From Stieleria varia (GTDB lineage: Bacteria > Planctomycetota > Planctomycetia > Pirellulales > Pirellulaceae), in assembly GCF_038443385.1 (NCBI RefSeq), contig NZ_CP151726.1:1736001-1800000 (forward strand): DNA of 64,000 bases. Reading direction: 5' to 3'. The translations under genes were made by a program, and so were the position numbers. How positions within the stretch are numbered: the stretch's first letter is position 1; every line of letters begins with the position of its first letter. Below the pieces are notes generated by a model. That model was not told the origin of the DNA. It saw nothing but the letters and a program-made list of their open reading frames with translations, and made no database searches. This document shows positions 17,358 through 25,180 of the stretch, in pieces.

Positions 17358-18479
17358 ATGTTACAATGCCCTGGAGAAACAAAAACAAACTCCATTTTTT
17401 ACGCAGTAATCTTGAACGACGTCCTACAGCAATCCGAATCGCTTCCTGTCCTGATCGTCGGTGCCGGGCCGATCGGGTTGGAATTGTCCGTGGCTCTGCA
17501 CCGATGTGCGATCGAGCATCTCGTTCTGGACGCTGGTTCGATTGGGCAAACGATGTCGTGGTGGGCGCCTGGGACGCGTTGGTTCAGCAGCAATGAGCGG
17601 ATCGCCATTGCTGGGGTTCCACTATTGACGCCGGATCAGGGCAAGGCGACGCGGGAGCAGTATTTGACGTACTTGAGATCCGTCGTCGCGCAATTCCAAT
17701 TGCCGGTGTGCACGTTTGAATCTGTCATCGATGTTCGGCCAGACGCGGCCGGCTACGTTGTTACCACCCGTTCAACCGCTGGCGAAAATACCTACCGTTG
17801 CGGCGCGGTGGTGTTGGCGATCGGCGGCACGGATCGACCACGACGCTTGGGTGTCCCTGGCGAGGACTTGGCGCACGTCGACGGCTATCTCAGAGAACCA
17901 CATCGTTATGCGGGACGACGCGTGGTGATTGTGGGTGGACGCAACAGCGCGGTCGAGGCTGCGTTGAGACTTCATCATGCCGGGGCACGGGTCACGCTTT
18001 GTCATCGCGGGGAGGAGTTGCCCGAAGACGGAATCAAGTACTGGCTGTTGCCTGAGATCAAAGGCTTGATCGCCGCAGAACGTATCCGAGGCTGTTTCGG
18101 TTGCGTCGTCACCGAGATCACGCCGTCACACGTTGTGGCCCAGTCATCACAGGGAGAGCGGCGTCTTGCGGCGGACGACGTGTTGACGTTGATCGGCTAC
18201 GAACAAGACAAGACGTTGCTGCAACGGATCGGCATCGAGCTGACGGGCGAAAACTTGCGACCCCAGTTCGATTCCGAAACGATGGAAACGAACTTGCCTC
18301 GCATCTACATCGCGGGGACGGCCGTCGCGGGAACACAGACGAGCAAGTACAAGACGTTTTTGGAGAATTGCCACGACCATGTTGACAAGATTGTTACGCA
18401 TTTGACCGGCGCGCATGGTGATCATGTCGAAAGCGTGAAACCCTATGCGCGACAGATCGTTTCTCAGCCTGAGAGCTGA
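17358..18479 (+). CDS. YpdA-like FAD/NAD(P)-dependent oxidoreductase
   Basis: A flavoprotein of about 373 residues. The FAD site VLIVGAGPIGLELSVAL is near the N-terminus and a second Rossmann motif for NADPH is VVIVGGRNSAVEAALRLHHAG in the middle. The C-terminal PRIYIAGTAVAG is the usual second FAD contact. The order and the WAPGTRWFSSNERIAIAG segment resemble YpdA, the bacillithiol disulfide reductase family; a CxxC redox pair of the thioredoxin reductase kind is not seen, which fits YpdA. That the organism uses bacillithiol is inference. The start is uncertain: TTG 17349, ATG 17358 and TTG 17412 are all in frame, and conserved sequence begins only at about residue 25. The last 16 bases overlap miaA. 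Confidence 0.82.
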   Translation: MLQCPGETKTNSIFYAVILNDVLQQSESLPVLIVGAGPIGLELSVALHRCAIEHLVLDAGSIGQTMSWWAPGTRWFSSNERIAIAGVPLLTPDQGKATREQYLTYLRSVVAQFQLPVCTFESVIDVRPDAAGYVVTTRSTAGENTYRCGAVVLAIGGTDRPRRLGVPGEDLAHVDGYLREPHRYAGRRVVIVGGRNSAVEAALRLHHAGARVTLCHRGEELPEDGIKYWLLPEIKGLIAAERIRGCFGCVVTEITPSHVVAQSSQGERRLAADDVLTLIGYEQDKTLLQRIGIELTGENLRPQFDSETMETNLPRIYIAGTAVAGTQTSKYKTFLENCHDHVDKIVTHLTGAHGDHVESVKPYARQIVSQPES

Positions 18480-19471
18480 TCAAGACCTGCAGGTTGATCA
18501 TGGCTCGTAATCTGATTAACGATCGTTGTGACATCCAAGGGATCGTTGACGGTGATCGGCGTGATCTCACTGAAGGAACGGAACCAGGTTTCTTGACGGC
18601 GAGCCAATTGCCGCGTGTGCGCCGCGACTTGTTCTTTCAAAGCGGCAAGATCACGTGCAGACAAGTCATCGTGGACCACGGGTAGGATTTCACGATACCC
18701 GACGGCTTGGCACGCAGTGCGAGATAATTGGCCGTAGCGGCCGACCAACTTTTTGACTTCGTCGACTAAACCTTGCTCAAACATTTCATCGACGCGACGG
18801 TTGATGCGTGCGTGCAGTTGTTCTCGTGGCCATTGGAATGCGAACACGCGACAGTCCGAGGCGGCGCATCCTTTGTCGAACTGATTCTGTTGGTGGCTCA
18901 GCGGGATGCCGGTTTGTTTGACAACCTCAAGCGCGCGGATCATGCGGCGGGTGTCGCCTAGGTCGATACGGTGGGCGGCCAGCGGGTCGGCTTGCATCAG
19001 TCGCGCGTGCAAGGCTTGTGCGCCGTGCTCCTCCAAGTCGGCTTCGACTGATCGCCGAAACTCCCAGTCGGGCGGCGGACCGGTGTCAAATCCCCTCAAG
19101 ACGGCTTTGAGAAACATCGGCGTTCCGCCGACGAAGATCGCTGCGCCGCCACGGCCGCGGATTTCATCGACCAAACGGTGCGCCAATTTTAGATAACACG
19201 CCACGCTGAAATCTTCGTCGGGCGCCACCAGATCGATCAGGTGATGCGGGACGCGTTGTCTGTCTTGCTCGCTGGGTTTGGCTGTCCCGATGTCCATTTC
19301 ACGGTAGACCGCGATGGAATCGAGCGACAGGATCTCGCCGCCGATCCGCTGCGCCAGTTCGACGGCCACCGAGGACTTTCCGGATGCGGTGGGGCCGGTC
19401 AAAACGATTGACTTATCCACCAGCGGTGCGAACACTTGGTGGTCTGGTGATGTGTCAGGTGGAATGGACAA
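18464..19471 (-). CDS. miaA: tRNA dimethylallyltransferase MiaA
   Basis: A 335-residue protein. It carries the P-loop GPTASGKS, the DSIAVYREMDIGTAKP block that contacts the tRNA base and the isoprenyl donor, HHLIDLVAPDEDFSVA, and FVGGTPMFLKAVLRG. These are the signatures of MiaA, which transfers a dimethylallyl group to N6 of A37 in tRNAs reading U-starting codons. Cytoplasmic. The first codon is TTG (19471), and no ATG stands between it and the P-loop, so a rare start seems to be used. It is convergent with the YpdA-like gene, overlapping by 16 bases. No miaB or hfq neighbour. Confidence 0.95.
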   Translation of the reverse strand: MSIPPDTSPDHQVFAPLVDKSIVLTGPTASGKSSVAVELAQRIGGEILSLDSIAVYREMDIGTAKPSEQDRQRVPHHLIDLVAPDEDFSVACYLKLAHRLVDEIRGRGGAAIFVGGTPMFLKAVLRGFDTGPPPDWEFRRSVEADLEEHGAQALHARLMQADPLAAHRIDLGDTRRMIRALEVVKQTGIPLSHQQNQFDKGCAASDCRVFAFQWPREQLHARINRRVDEMFEQGLVDEVKKLVGRYGQLSRTACQAVGYREILPVVHDDLSARDLAALKEQVAAHTRQLARRQETWFRSFSEITPITVNDPLDVTTIVNQITSHDQPAGLDQLSG

Positions 19472-19748
19472 GTTGCAGTGGGGGATCGGGGACTGACGGA
19501 GTCCGTCGGATCCGGATGAAAAGGAGCGTGTTTTGATGATTATTCCGTTCCGTCAACGTACTTCGTCAGGCCGGATCCTACTATCCGGGATCGATTGACC
19601 CGCCGCTGGGCTAGGACCGTGGTACGCTGCAGTGGTGCTCGACGTGACGGCGTGCTCGGCAAACGCTGGGATTTGGTGATCGCTGGGTTTCGGTGATCGC
19701 CGTGTGGGTTGTGGCCGAGTCGGAAGTGAACGACCAGGGGGATCAGCT
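19472..19748. other. Intergenic region, divergent promoters expected
   Basis: 277 bases between miaA (minus) and the acetyltransferase gene (plus). No gene seen. A good ribosome site (CCAGGGGGATC) precedes the ATG at 19749. Confidence 0.4.
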
Positions 19749-20303
19749 ATGGGACTGACCTATTTCAAACGATTTCGAATGGATTTCAATCTGGCCGATT
19801 GGAGTCCGCCGACGTTGGTGATACCTGCCGGCTATGAGTTGGTGCCCTTTAGCGACGGGATCATTCGGGATCACGCGATGGCCAAGTACGACAGTTTTCG
19901 CGAAGAACTCGACGCGAACGTCTTTCCCTGTCTGGCTCGCCGTGACGGATGTCTGCGGTTGATGAATGAAATCACCAGCCGGTCCAACTTCGTCCCTCAG
20001 TCCACTTGGTTGATCCGTTTCCATCCCCCTGGCGAGCCGCCGCAACCGGTGGGTACCGTTCAGGGGTTGCGGCAAGACGGCTGGGGCGCAATCCAGAACC
20101 TGGGGATCTCACCGGAGCACCGTGGCCGTGGCTTGGGCTCTATTTTACTGATGCGTTCGGCGATGGGATTTCGCTCGACTGGTTTGCGAAAGATGCATCT
20201 GGAGGTCACGACGGAGAACACCGGCGCGGTGCGACTCTACGAACGACTCGGATTCAAACGAGCTCAAGTCGTCTACAAAGCTGCGGACGTCGCCGGCGTT
20301 TGA
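19749..20303 (+). CDS. GNAT family N-acetyltransferase
   Basis: A 184-residue protein. The acetyl-CoA site is clear: IQNLGISPEHRGRGLGSILL matches the Q/RxxGxG/A pyrophosphate loop after strand 4. Motif B follows in KMHLEVTTENTGAVRLYERL with GFKRAQ, the usual strand-helix-strand end of GNAT enzymes. It transfers an acetyl group from acetyl-CoA to an unknown amine (small molecule or protein). The start ATG 19749 is preceded by a strong AGGGGG ribosome site at the right distance, better than the upstream in-frame codons. Cytoplasmic and apparently monocistronic. Confidence 0.88.
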   Translation: MGLTYFKRFRMDFNLADWSPPTLVIPAGYELVPFSDGIIRDHAMAKYDSFREELDANVFPCLARRDGCLRLMNEITSRSNFVPQSTWLIRFHPPGEPPQPVGTVQGLRQDGWGAIQNLGISPEHRGRGLGSILLMRSAMGFRSTGLRKMHLEVTTENTGAVRLYERLGFKRAQVVYKAADVAGV

Positions 20304-20344
20304 GCCGATGGTGGTGTCTCGGGTATTGGATCAGCCGGAGTGCG

Positions 20345-20513
20345 CTGGGCTGTTCAAAATATGGGGTTGTGGCATTTTGGGTTTGCGCAAGTTTATGTCC
20401 CTACTGCCGGCGAAGCTGGTGGACTCCAGTGAGCCTCAGGCGCTAGCCGTGGGCCTGAGGCGGATTGTGGTGCCGGCCCACGGCTAGCGCCTGAGGCTCA
20501 CTTTGATTGCGAC
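20345..20513. repeat. 169-bp direct repeat, copy 1, with 27-bp inverted arms
   Basis: This segment is repeated at 20554-20722 with a single difference (T/C at 20393 against 20602). Each copy contains a perfect 27-bp inverted repeat (20428-20454 and 20476-20502) around a 21-base loop; its core reads GCCTCAGGCGCTAGCCGTGG. The arms could form a very stable hairpin in RNA or single-stranded DNA. It looks like a non-autonomous mobile or REP-type element duplicated in tandem with a 40-base spacer. Confidence 0.9.
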
Positions 20514-20553
20514 AGGTGGAACAAAAACATTGACAAAAAAAGCAGTGTCAACA

Positions 20554-20722
20554 CTGGGCTGTTCAAAATATGGGGTTGTGGCATTTTGGGTTTGCGCAAG
20601 TCTATGTCCCTACTGCCGGCGAAGCTGGTGGACTCCAGTGAGCCTCAGGCGCTAGCCGTGGGCCTGAGGCGGATTGTGGTGCCGGCCCACGGCTAGCGCC
20701 TGAGGCTCACTTTGATTGCGAC
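20554..20722. repeat. 169-bp direct repeat, copy 2
   Basis: Second copy of the preceding element, offset by 209 bases. The inverted arms are at 20637-20663 and 20685-20711. Near identity of the two copies points to a recent duplication. Confidence 0.9.
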
Positions 20723-20723
20723 T

Positions 20724-20746
20724 CCATTCGACGTGACGTCGAATGG
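20724..20746. repeat. Perfect 10-bp palindrome with 3-base loop
   Basis: CCATTCGACG-TGA-CGTCGAATGG directly follows the second 169-bp copy. It may belong to another repeat family or be an operator-like site; no T run follows. Confidence 0.5.
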
Positions 20747-20902
20747 CGCACTGGTTGTTCCAGGTGCTGGAAAATGTCGGGAGGTGGAGCCTGTCGAGAT
20801 TCACGAGTCTCTCATATTCTACCGAATTGTCGAATGTTCAGCTTCCAGACGATTGGCAACCAGGATGCTCACCCCCACGATTCGTACACGGAGAAGGCTT
20901 GA

Positions 20903-21253
20903 ATGGGACCTGTGTTTTGGAAGACGGCGTGCTTGCTGGTGCTGTCGAACGTGTTCATGACGTTCGCATGGTACGCACACTTAAAGAACCTTGATGGTCG
21001 GCCGTGGATGATCGCGGTGTTGGTGAGTTGGGGAATCGCATTTTTCGAGTATCTGATCCAGGTGCCGGCGAACCGGATCGGGTACACGCAGATGAATCTC
21101 GGACAGTTAAAGATTCTGCAGGAGGTCATCACGCTGTCGGTCTTCGTCCCGTTCGCCGTCTTTTACATGAATCAGCCGCTGAAACTCGATTACTTGTGGG
21201 CGGCGTTTTGCATCATGGGTGCCGTGTACTTTGTCTTCCGATCGGCTGCGTGA
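20903..21253 (+). CDS. DUF486 (DMT superfamily) small membrane protein
   Basis: A 116-residue protein with four probable membrane helices: WKTACLLVLSNVFMTFAWYA, MIAVLVSWGIAFFEYLI, ILQEVITLSVFVPFAVFYM and YLWAAFCIMGAVYFVF. The pattern FMTFAWYAHLK, IAFFEYLIQVPANRIGY and LK-LQEVITL is characteristic of DUF486, a half-size relative of drug/metabolite transporters that is thought to act as a dimer. The transported compound is unknown. ATG 20903 has an upstream GGAGAAGG ribosome site. The gene follows the repeat cluster and stands alone. Confidence 0.9.
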   Translation: MGPVFWKTACLLVLSNVFMTFAWYAHLKNLDGRPWMIAVLVSWGIAFFEYLIQVPANRIGYTQMNLGQLKILQEVITLSVFVPFAVFYMNQPLKLDYLWAAFCIMGAVYFVFRSAA

Positions 21254-21395
21254 TGTCATGGCATCGGATGTCGTGACATCCGATGCTCGCCCGCCATCCG
21301 CTCCAACGCGACGGCTGGACGCTGGTCGGTGGAACGACCGCGTCGGCCATCTGAATGATTCACGCTCTCGTGTTGTCGTGCGAATGTATTGCAGA

Positions 21396-22463
21396 CTATA
21401 GATTCGGTTTTGCTGCAATCCGCTGTTTCCATTGCAGATACTCGCGGTCCAAGAGTTTTTGCGGCCAGTTGCCGTACCAAGCGTAACCGTTTCTCCGTTC
21501 GTATCCGATGTCAGCGACTGCCTGTTTAGGAACCCCGTCGCGATCAACGAATACAGGAGTGTTGCTGTGGATATCATAGAAGCGTGCCCACAATGGCGAT
21601 GCCTTGGGGTCAGCGACAACAACCAAGTTCACACCCTTTGGACCGTTCTGGTCTTTCTCTTTGACGAGACGAATTCCCTGGAGTTTCGCTTTTTCGAACC
21701 AAGCCACCGCCGCCTCAACAGACTTCACGATCTCGGGCGTAGGGTTCTCAATGCTCATTAGCAGTCGCGTGATGCCCACGGACTCAGACCCGCTGAGAGT
21801 CGCCAATTCGTAGGCACGTCCCGATTGCGCTCGAAAGTCGATCTCGTCGTGCTGGGCACACCAGACCGTCAGCGCACCGTCGACCCTGATTTGACATTTG
21901 AGAATGCACTCGATTCCACGGTCGAAAGCGTTCGCTGCTGTCTGACGGCGTTCGTCATCTACAAAGAGGTAGGCTTTCGTTGTGGCGACCTCGCGAACAA
22001 AAGAGAGGAGGCGGACCATGGCGCCATCGTTGAATGTGATGTGGCGATGATAGCCAGTGCCCGGTGGCGAGAGTTGTGGCCATCCACCGTTTTCGTATTG
22101 GCCACGGAGCACATAGTCGAGGCCGCGGTCAAATGCGTCGCGGTATGCTTGTTCATTTGTTGCCGTATAGATGCGACCAAGGAACCGTAACTCATCGGTG
22201 GTCGCCCCGTTGTCGTAGGTTCCCTTCAGTTTCGTGCGGTCGCCCGTAAAGGGACGCTCTGTGGTGTCTAAATTTTTGGGCCAGCCACCCAGGTCGCTTT
22301 GGAAGGACAAAATGTTGCTGGCAATCCGCTTCGCCTCGTCTCCCGCGAACCAAGCCTGGTTCCTATCAAGGAAGTCTTTGGGAGCAGCATGAGCCGATCC
22401 CTCAAGGGTTAGTAACGCGGCGGGCATCAACGCGACGATCATGAAAAGGAACTGTGAAGGCAT
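21396..22463 (-). CDS. Pectate lyase (PL10-type), exported
   Basis: A 355-residue protein starting with a signal peptide (FLFMIVALMPAALLTLEGSAHA). The mature enzyme has the motifs of the family 10 pectate lyases: QSDLGGWPKNLDT, TYDNGATTDELRFLGR, DYVLRGQYENGGWPQL, HITFNDGAMVRLL, and near the end DRDGVPKQAVADIGYERRNGY with WYGNWP. The fold is an alpha/alpha toroid. It cleaves polygalacturonate by beta-elimination outside the cytoplasm, using calcium. ATG 22463 is chosen because it begins the signal peptide, although the frame is open 76 codons further upstream. The neighbouring sulfatase fits use of algal or plant polysaccharides. Confidence 0.9.
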   Translation of the reverse strand: MPSQFLFMIVALMPAALLTLEGSAHAAPKDFLDRNQAWFAGDEAKRIASNILSFQSDLGGWPKNLDTTERPFTGDRTKLKGTYDNGATTDELRFLGRIYTATNEQAYRDAFDRGLDYVLRGQYENGGWPQLSPPGTGYHRHITFNDGAMVRLLSFVREVATTKAYLFVDDERRQTAANAFDRGIECILKCQIRVDGALTVWCAQHDEIDFRAQSGRAYELATLSGSESVGITRLLMSIENPTPEIVKSVEAAVAWFEKAKLQGIRLVKEKDQNGPKGVNLVVVADPKASPLWARFYDIHSNTPVFVDRDGVPKQAVADIGYERRNGYAWYGNWPQKLLDREYLQWKQRIAAKPNL

Positions 22464-22603
22464 GAGGTTGGGACCGTTCAATTCAGGAGAGAGGTAAAAC
22501 GTGAGTCTGTCGCATAAAACGGCGACATGCCGGGAATGGGCAAAGATAGGGTGAAAATTCCGTGGCCTGTCAGGACTTCTGGCGAATCCCACTACGCGGG
22601 TAG

Positions 22604-23425
22604 TTAGTGTCTCGGAGAGATGCTTCTGCGTGGCGGCAGGATGAAGTAGGGGACCACGGCGTAAGTCCGCGGACCGAAATCCCAGAGCCATGGGGTGCCC
22701 GGTTCGATGCGACGGTGACCGGCTTGGAAGACTTGGCGCGCCGAGTCGAGCACGGATGCGGGTTGCATGCCGCTGAAAAAGTTGCCGGCCAGCATGGCGT
22801 CACGCAAAACAGGGGCGAGTTGTTCCTCCGGCACTTGAGCGAGCCCGGGCAGCGTGTCCGATGAAACGAATTCGGTCGTCAGCAAAGCGGTTCCCTCAGG
22901 AGACAACATGCGATCGATGATTTCAAAATGTCGCGTTCGGACGTGATGAAGTCGCTCGGAGATCACAACGGGATCGTTGACGCCGAGACCGGCCAGTTGT
23001 GCCAACTCCCGCTCGATCATCTGCGACAACAAACCAACCGATGCGATGACTTGGAACGGTTCCAGCGACTGCAGCTCACTCGAGTGAGTCGACAAGTCGA
23101 TCGCTGGCGGGATCTCGATTCGATCGCTTGGCCACAGGTCCTCGTGTACTTTTGCTTGCCGCTCCACTCCTGCGACCACCGCATTCCGATCCCAATCCAG
23201 CAAAGTGATTTGATGGAAACGCTGCAGCAACGGGTGCAAATCCACGTCATTGAGATTCCCCGCCCCGAGGACCGCCAAACGCATTTCTGAGTCCACCGCT
23301 CCCGACTCTGTCCCCAGCCGGTTTACCCAATCACTAACGCGACGACGATGCGTGGAAAAGCTGTCCCAGCGATCACGTGATCGAAGATTGCGAGAGACAG
23401 ATTCGGGAAGGTCCACGATGGGCAA
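22604..23425 (-). CDS. Rossmann-fold protein, possible SAM-dependent methyltransferase
   Basis: A 273-residue soluble protein. The segment MRLAVLGAGNLNDVDL resembles a SAM- or nucleotide-binding glycine loop, and QITLLDWDRNAVVAGVERQ the acidic residue after strand 2. Further on, FQVIASVGLLSQMIER is similar to motif IV of methyltransferases and MLSPEGTALLTTEFV to the strand after it. That arrangement suggests a class I methyltransferase fold, but the substrate part is not recognised. The start is unclear: TTG 23425 is the first possible codon, and the first ATG (23284) lies within the glycine-loop segment, so it would leave no helix in front. Minus strand, upstream of the pectate lyase gene with a 140-base gap. 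Confidence 0.65.
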   Translation of the reverse strand: MPIVDLPESVSRNLRSRDRWDSFSTHRRRVSDWVNRLGTESGAVDSEMRLAVLGAGNLNDVDLHPLLQRFHQITLLDWDRNAVVAGVERQAKVHEDLWPSDRIEIPPAIDLSTHSSELQSLEPFQVIASVGLLSQMIERELAQLAGLGVNDPVVISERLHHVRTRHFEIIDRMLSPEGTALLTTEFVSSDTLPGLAQVPEEQLAPVLRDAMLAGNFFSGMQPASVLDSARQVFQAGHRRIEPGTPWLWDFGPRTYAVVPYFILPPRRSISPRH

Positions 23426-23486
23426 TTCTTTTGGGAGTCAAGGACACGACGCTTTCTGACGATACGGCATCATGTCAAAGTGGCCG

Positions 23487-25037
23487 CTAGCAACGTTTCT
23501 TTCGGCGGCACAGCATCCCAGCGGATAGAGCGGTGATGCAGAACACGGTGGATGGCTCGGGGACTGCCGATACTGTCCCTGTTAAAACCAGGTTGTCCAG
23601 GCCGAAGTCTTGGTCGACGCCGACGCTGGCATAGGATCGAATCGCGATTGTGTGGGTGCCGGTCAAACCTGTCTGAGACGACAAGTCGATCGGGTCGACC
23701 GACCAACGACCAGCAGTGAAATTTCCTCCGGTGGATTCGGCACCCGCTTCTCCTGGACCGGTGTGATCATGGTTGCGACTGACGATGAAATCCAAGTCAC
23801 CGACCAGTCCGTCAACGGCCGGGTCGATGGCTGGATCATAAAAAACAGTGTGCGTGACACGAGCGCCGGTCGTGTTGCCGCCGCGTGCCTTGAGCGAGTC
23901 GAATGAAAACGTTTCCAGGTCCGCAGCGAACCCGGGCGCCACGCTGAACCGAAAGAAAACCGTTTGATCGGCCAGGGAAAAGTCACGGTCGCTGTTGACG
24001 TCTGTGCTGAAACCCAACGCGTTGTCGAAATCGTTTGCGGCAAAACCGAGTGCTGCACTGGGGTCCAAGCCCGGTGAGAACAGCAACTCGGTTACCGTCA
24101 GTCCGCCGATCGCAGGTGCGTCATTGCTGAGGTTCAACCCCGTGTTCGCACCCAGTGTGTTCGTTGCGTCGTCGGTATAGTTGTTGCCGTCGAACGCGAA
24201 TCGGGCCAGGACGTCGGCTCGTGTGGGTGAGGCCAGCATGCTGAGCAGCAGGAATGCGATTGCCGTGGTGAGTGAAGGGAGGGATCGGGCGGCTGAAGCC
24301 TGCACTCCAACACGGGATCGTTGTCTACGACGACGACAGGCAATCAACGGAAGCGACACCGCTGACAAAAAGAGTATTCCAAAAGGTTCGGGGACGGCGG
24401 AGACGACGATCGTGCGAGACTGCGGTGCGAATACAGGGTTGACCAACCTGGGCAACAGGTCGGCCGGGTTGCGAAACGCGACCGAAGTCGTCCTTGACCC
24501 AGAGCCATCATCGAATCCGAACACGTCCAATGTGACAGTGTCGCCTTCCATCAAACCCAATGGCTGATAGTTAAAAGTGAAAGTGCCAATCGTGATCGGA
24601 TCGCCGTTCAATACGGTCTCCGGCGATGACATCGCGGAGGCAAATGCATCGAGCATCACTTGCGATTCAAATCCTGGCGGCCCGCCGAATTGCGATCCGC
24701 CTTGCCAATCATCAAATGGGGCCGTGGCTTGGAATTGCACCAAGCCAAAATGGGTCAACGGGTTGCCGTTGTAACTGCTGTTGATGATGTCGAGATTCAC
24801 GAACTCAAGATCACCGTTGAACAGATCGTCGGTGAACGTCAATTGCAGGTCGACTTCGAATTTCTGGACCGTCGGCTGATCACGAGCTTCTGACAGAACC
24901 ACCGTGATCTCGGCGGCGGCGGGCGGGGCCGTGACCGCGAAAACGCTGCAAGCGATGGTGAGGCACAGCGTCGCAACGCAGAAACCACGCCGACTTGGCA
25001 TTCGGATGTCGTGAAACGAGTGCCCTGCGCGATGCAT
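23487..25037 (-). CDS. Double PEP-CTERM protein (apparent in-frame fusion of two genes)
   Basis: One frame of 516 residues (ATG 25037) with two complete exported-protein units. Unit 1 has a signal peptide (CVATLCLTIACSVFAVTAPP), a beta-rich body and a PEP-CTERM tail: VPEP, a membrane segment (FGILFLSAVSLPLIA) and RRRRQR. Unit 2 begins at once with another signal peptide (TAIAFLLLSMLASPTRA), a jelly-roll-like body and a second PEP-CTERM tail (VPEPSTVFCITALSAGMLC, then RRKKR). PEP-CTERM tails are cut by exosortases, so an internal one makes no sense in a single chain. The linker VGVQASAA is encoded exactly by a copy of the 23-bp dispersed repeat (24289-24311), so insertion probably removed the stop and joined two tandem genes. 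A GTG inside the repeat could still start unit 2. Confidence 0.85.
   Translation of the reverse strand: MHRAGHSFHDIRMPSRRGFCVATLCLTIACSVFAVTAPPAAAEITVVLSEARDQPTVQKFEVDLQLTFTDDLFNGDLEFVNLDIINSSYNGNPLTHFGLVQFQATAPFDDWQGGSQFGGPPGFESQVMLDAFASAMSSPETVLNGDPITIGTFTFNYQPLGLMEGDTVTLDVFGFDDGSGSRTTSVAFRNPADLLPRLVNPVFAPQSRTIVVSAVPEPFGILFLSAVSLPLIACRRRRQRSRVGVQASAARSLPSLTTAIAFLLLSMLASPTRADVLARFAFDGNNYTDDATNTLGANTGLNLSNDAPAIGGLTVTELLFSPGLDPSAALGFAANDFDNALGFSTDVNSDRDFSLADQTVFFRFSVAPGFAADLETFSFDSLKARGGNTTGARVTHTVFYDPAIDPAVDGLVGDLDFIVSRNHDHTGPGEAGAESTGGNFTAGRWSVDPIDLSSQTGLTGTHTIAIRSYASVGVDQDFGLDNLVLTGTVSAVPEPSTVFCITALSAGMLCRRKKRC
24289..24311 (+). repeat. Dispersed 23-bp repeat, copy 2, inside the PEP-CTERM ORF
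   Basis: Same sequence as 1327-1349 with C at the variable base. It is in frame within a coding region, between the end of one PEP-CTERM unit and the signal peptide of the next. Confidence 0.85.
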
Positions 25038-25148
25038 CAAAGAAACCCCATTGAATGATCCGGGCGATCAGACGGAAGCCGCCGCGGACTCGAATCGTAA
25101 ATCATCCAACGGGAGATTTCAACTCAAGGGCGACGCAACGCATGTTGA

Positions 25149-25171
25149 GCGGCTGAAGCCTGAACTCCAAC
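25149..25171 (+). repeat. Dispersed 23-bp repeat, copy 3
   Basis: Same sequence with A at the variable base. It lies in the gap between the PEP-CTERM gene and the sulfatase stop, 10 bases from the latter. Confidence 0.8.
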
Positions 25172-25180
25172 GAGGGAGTA

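Noticed and set aside
22464..22691. N-terminal extension of the pectate lyase
   Set aside because: 76 additional codons would precede a perfectly formed signal peptide.
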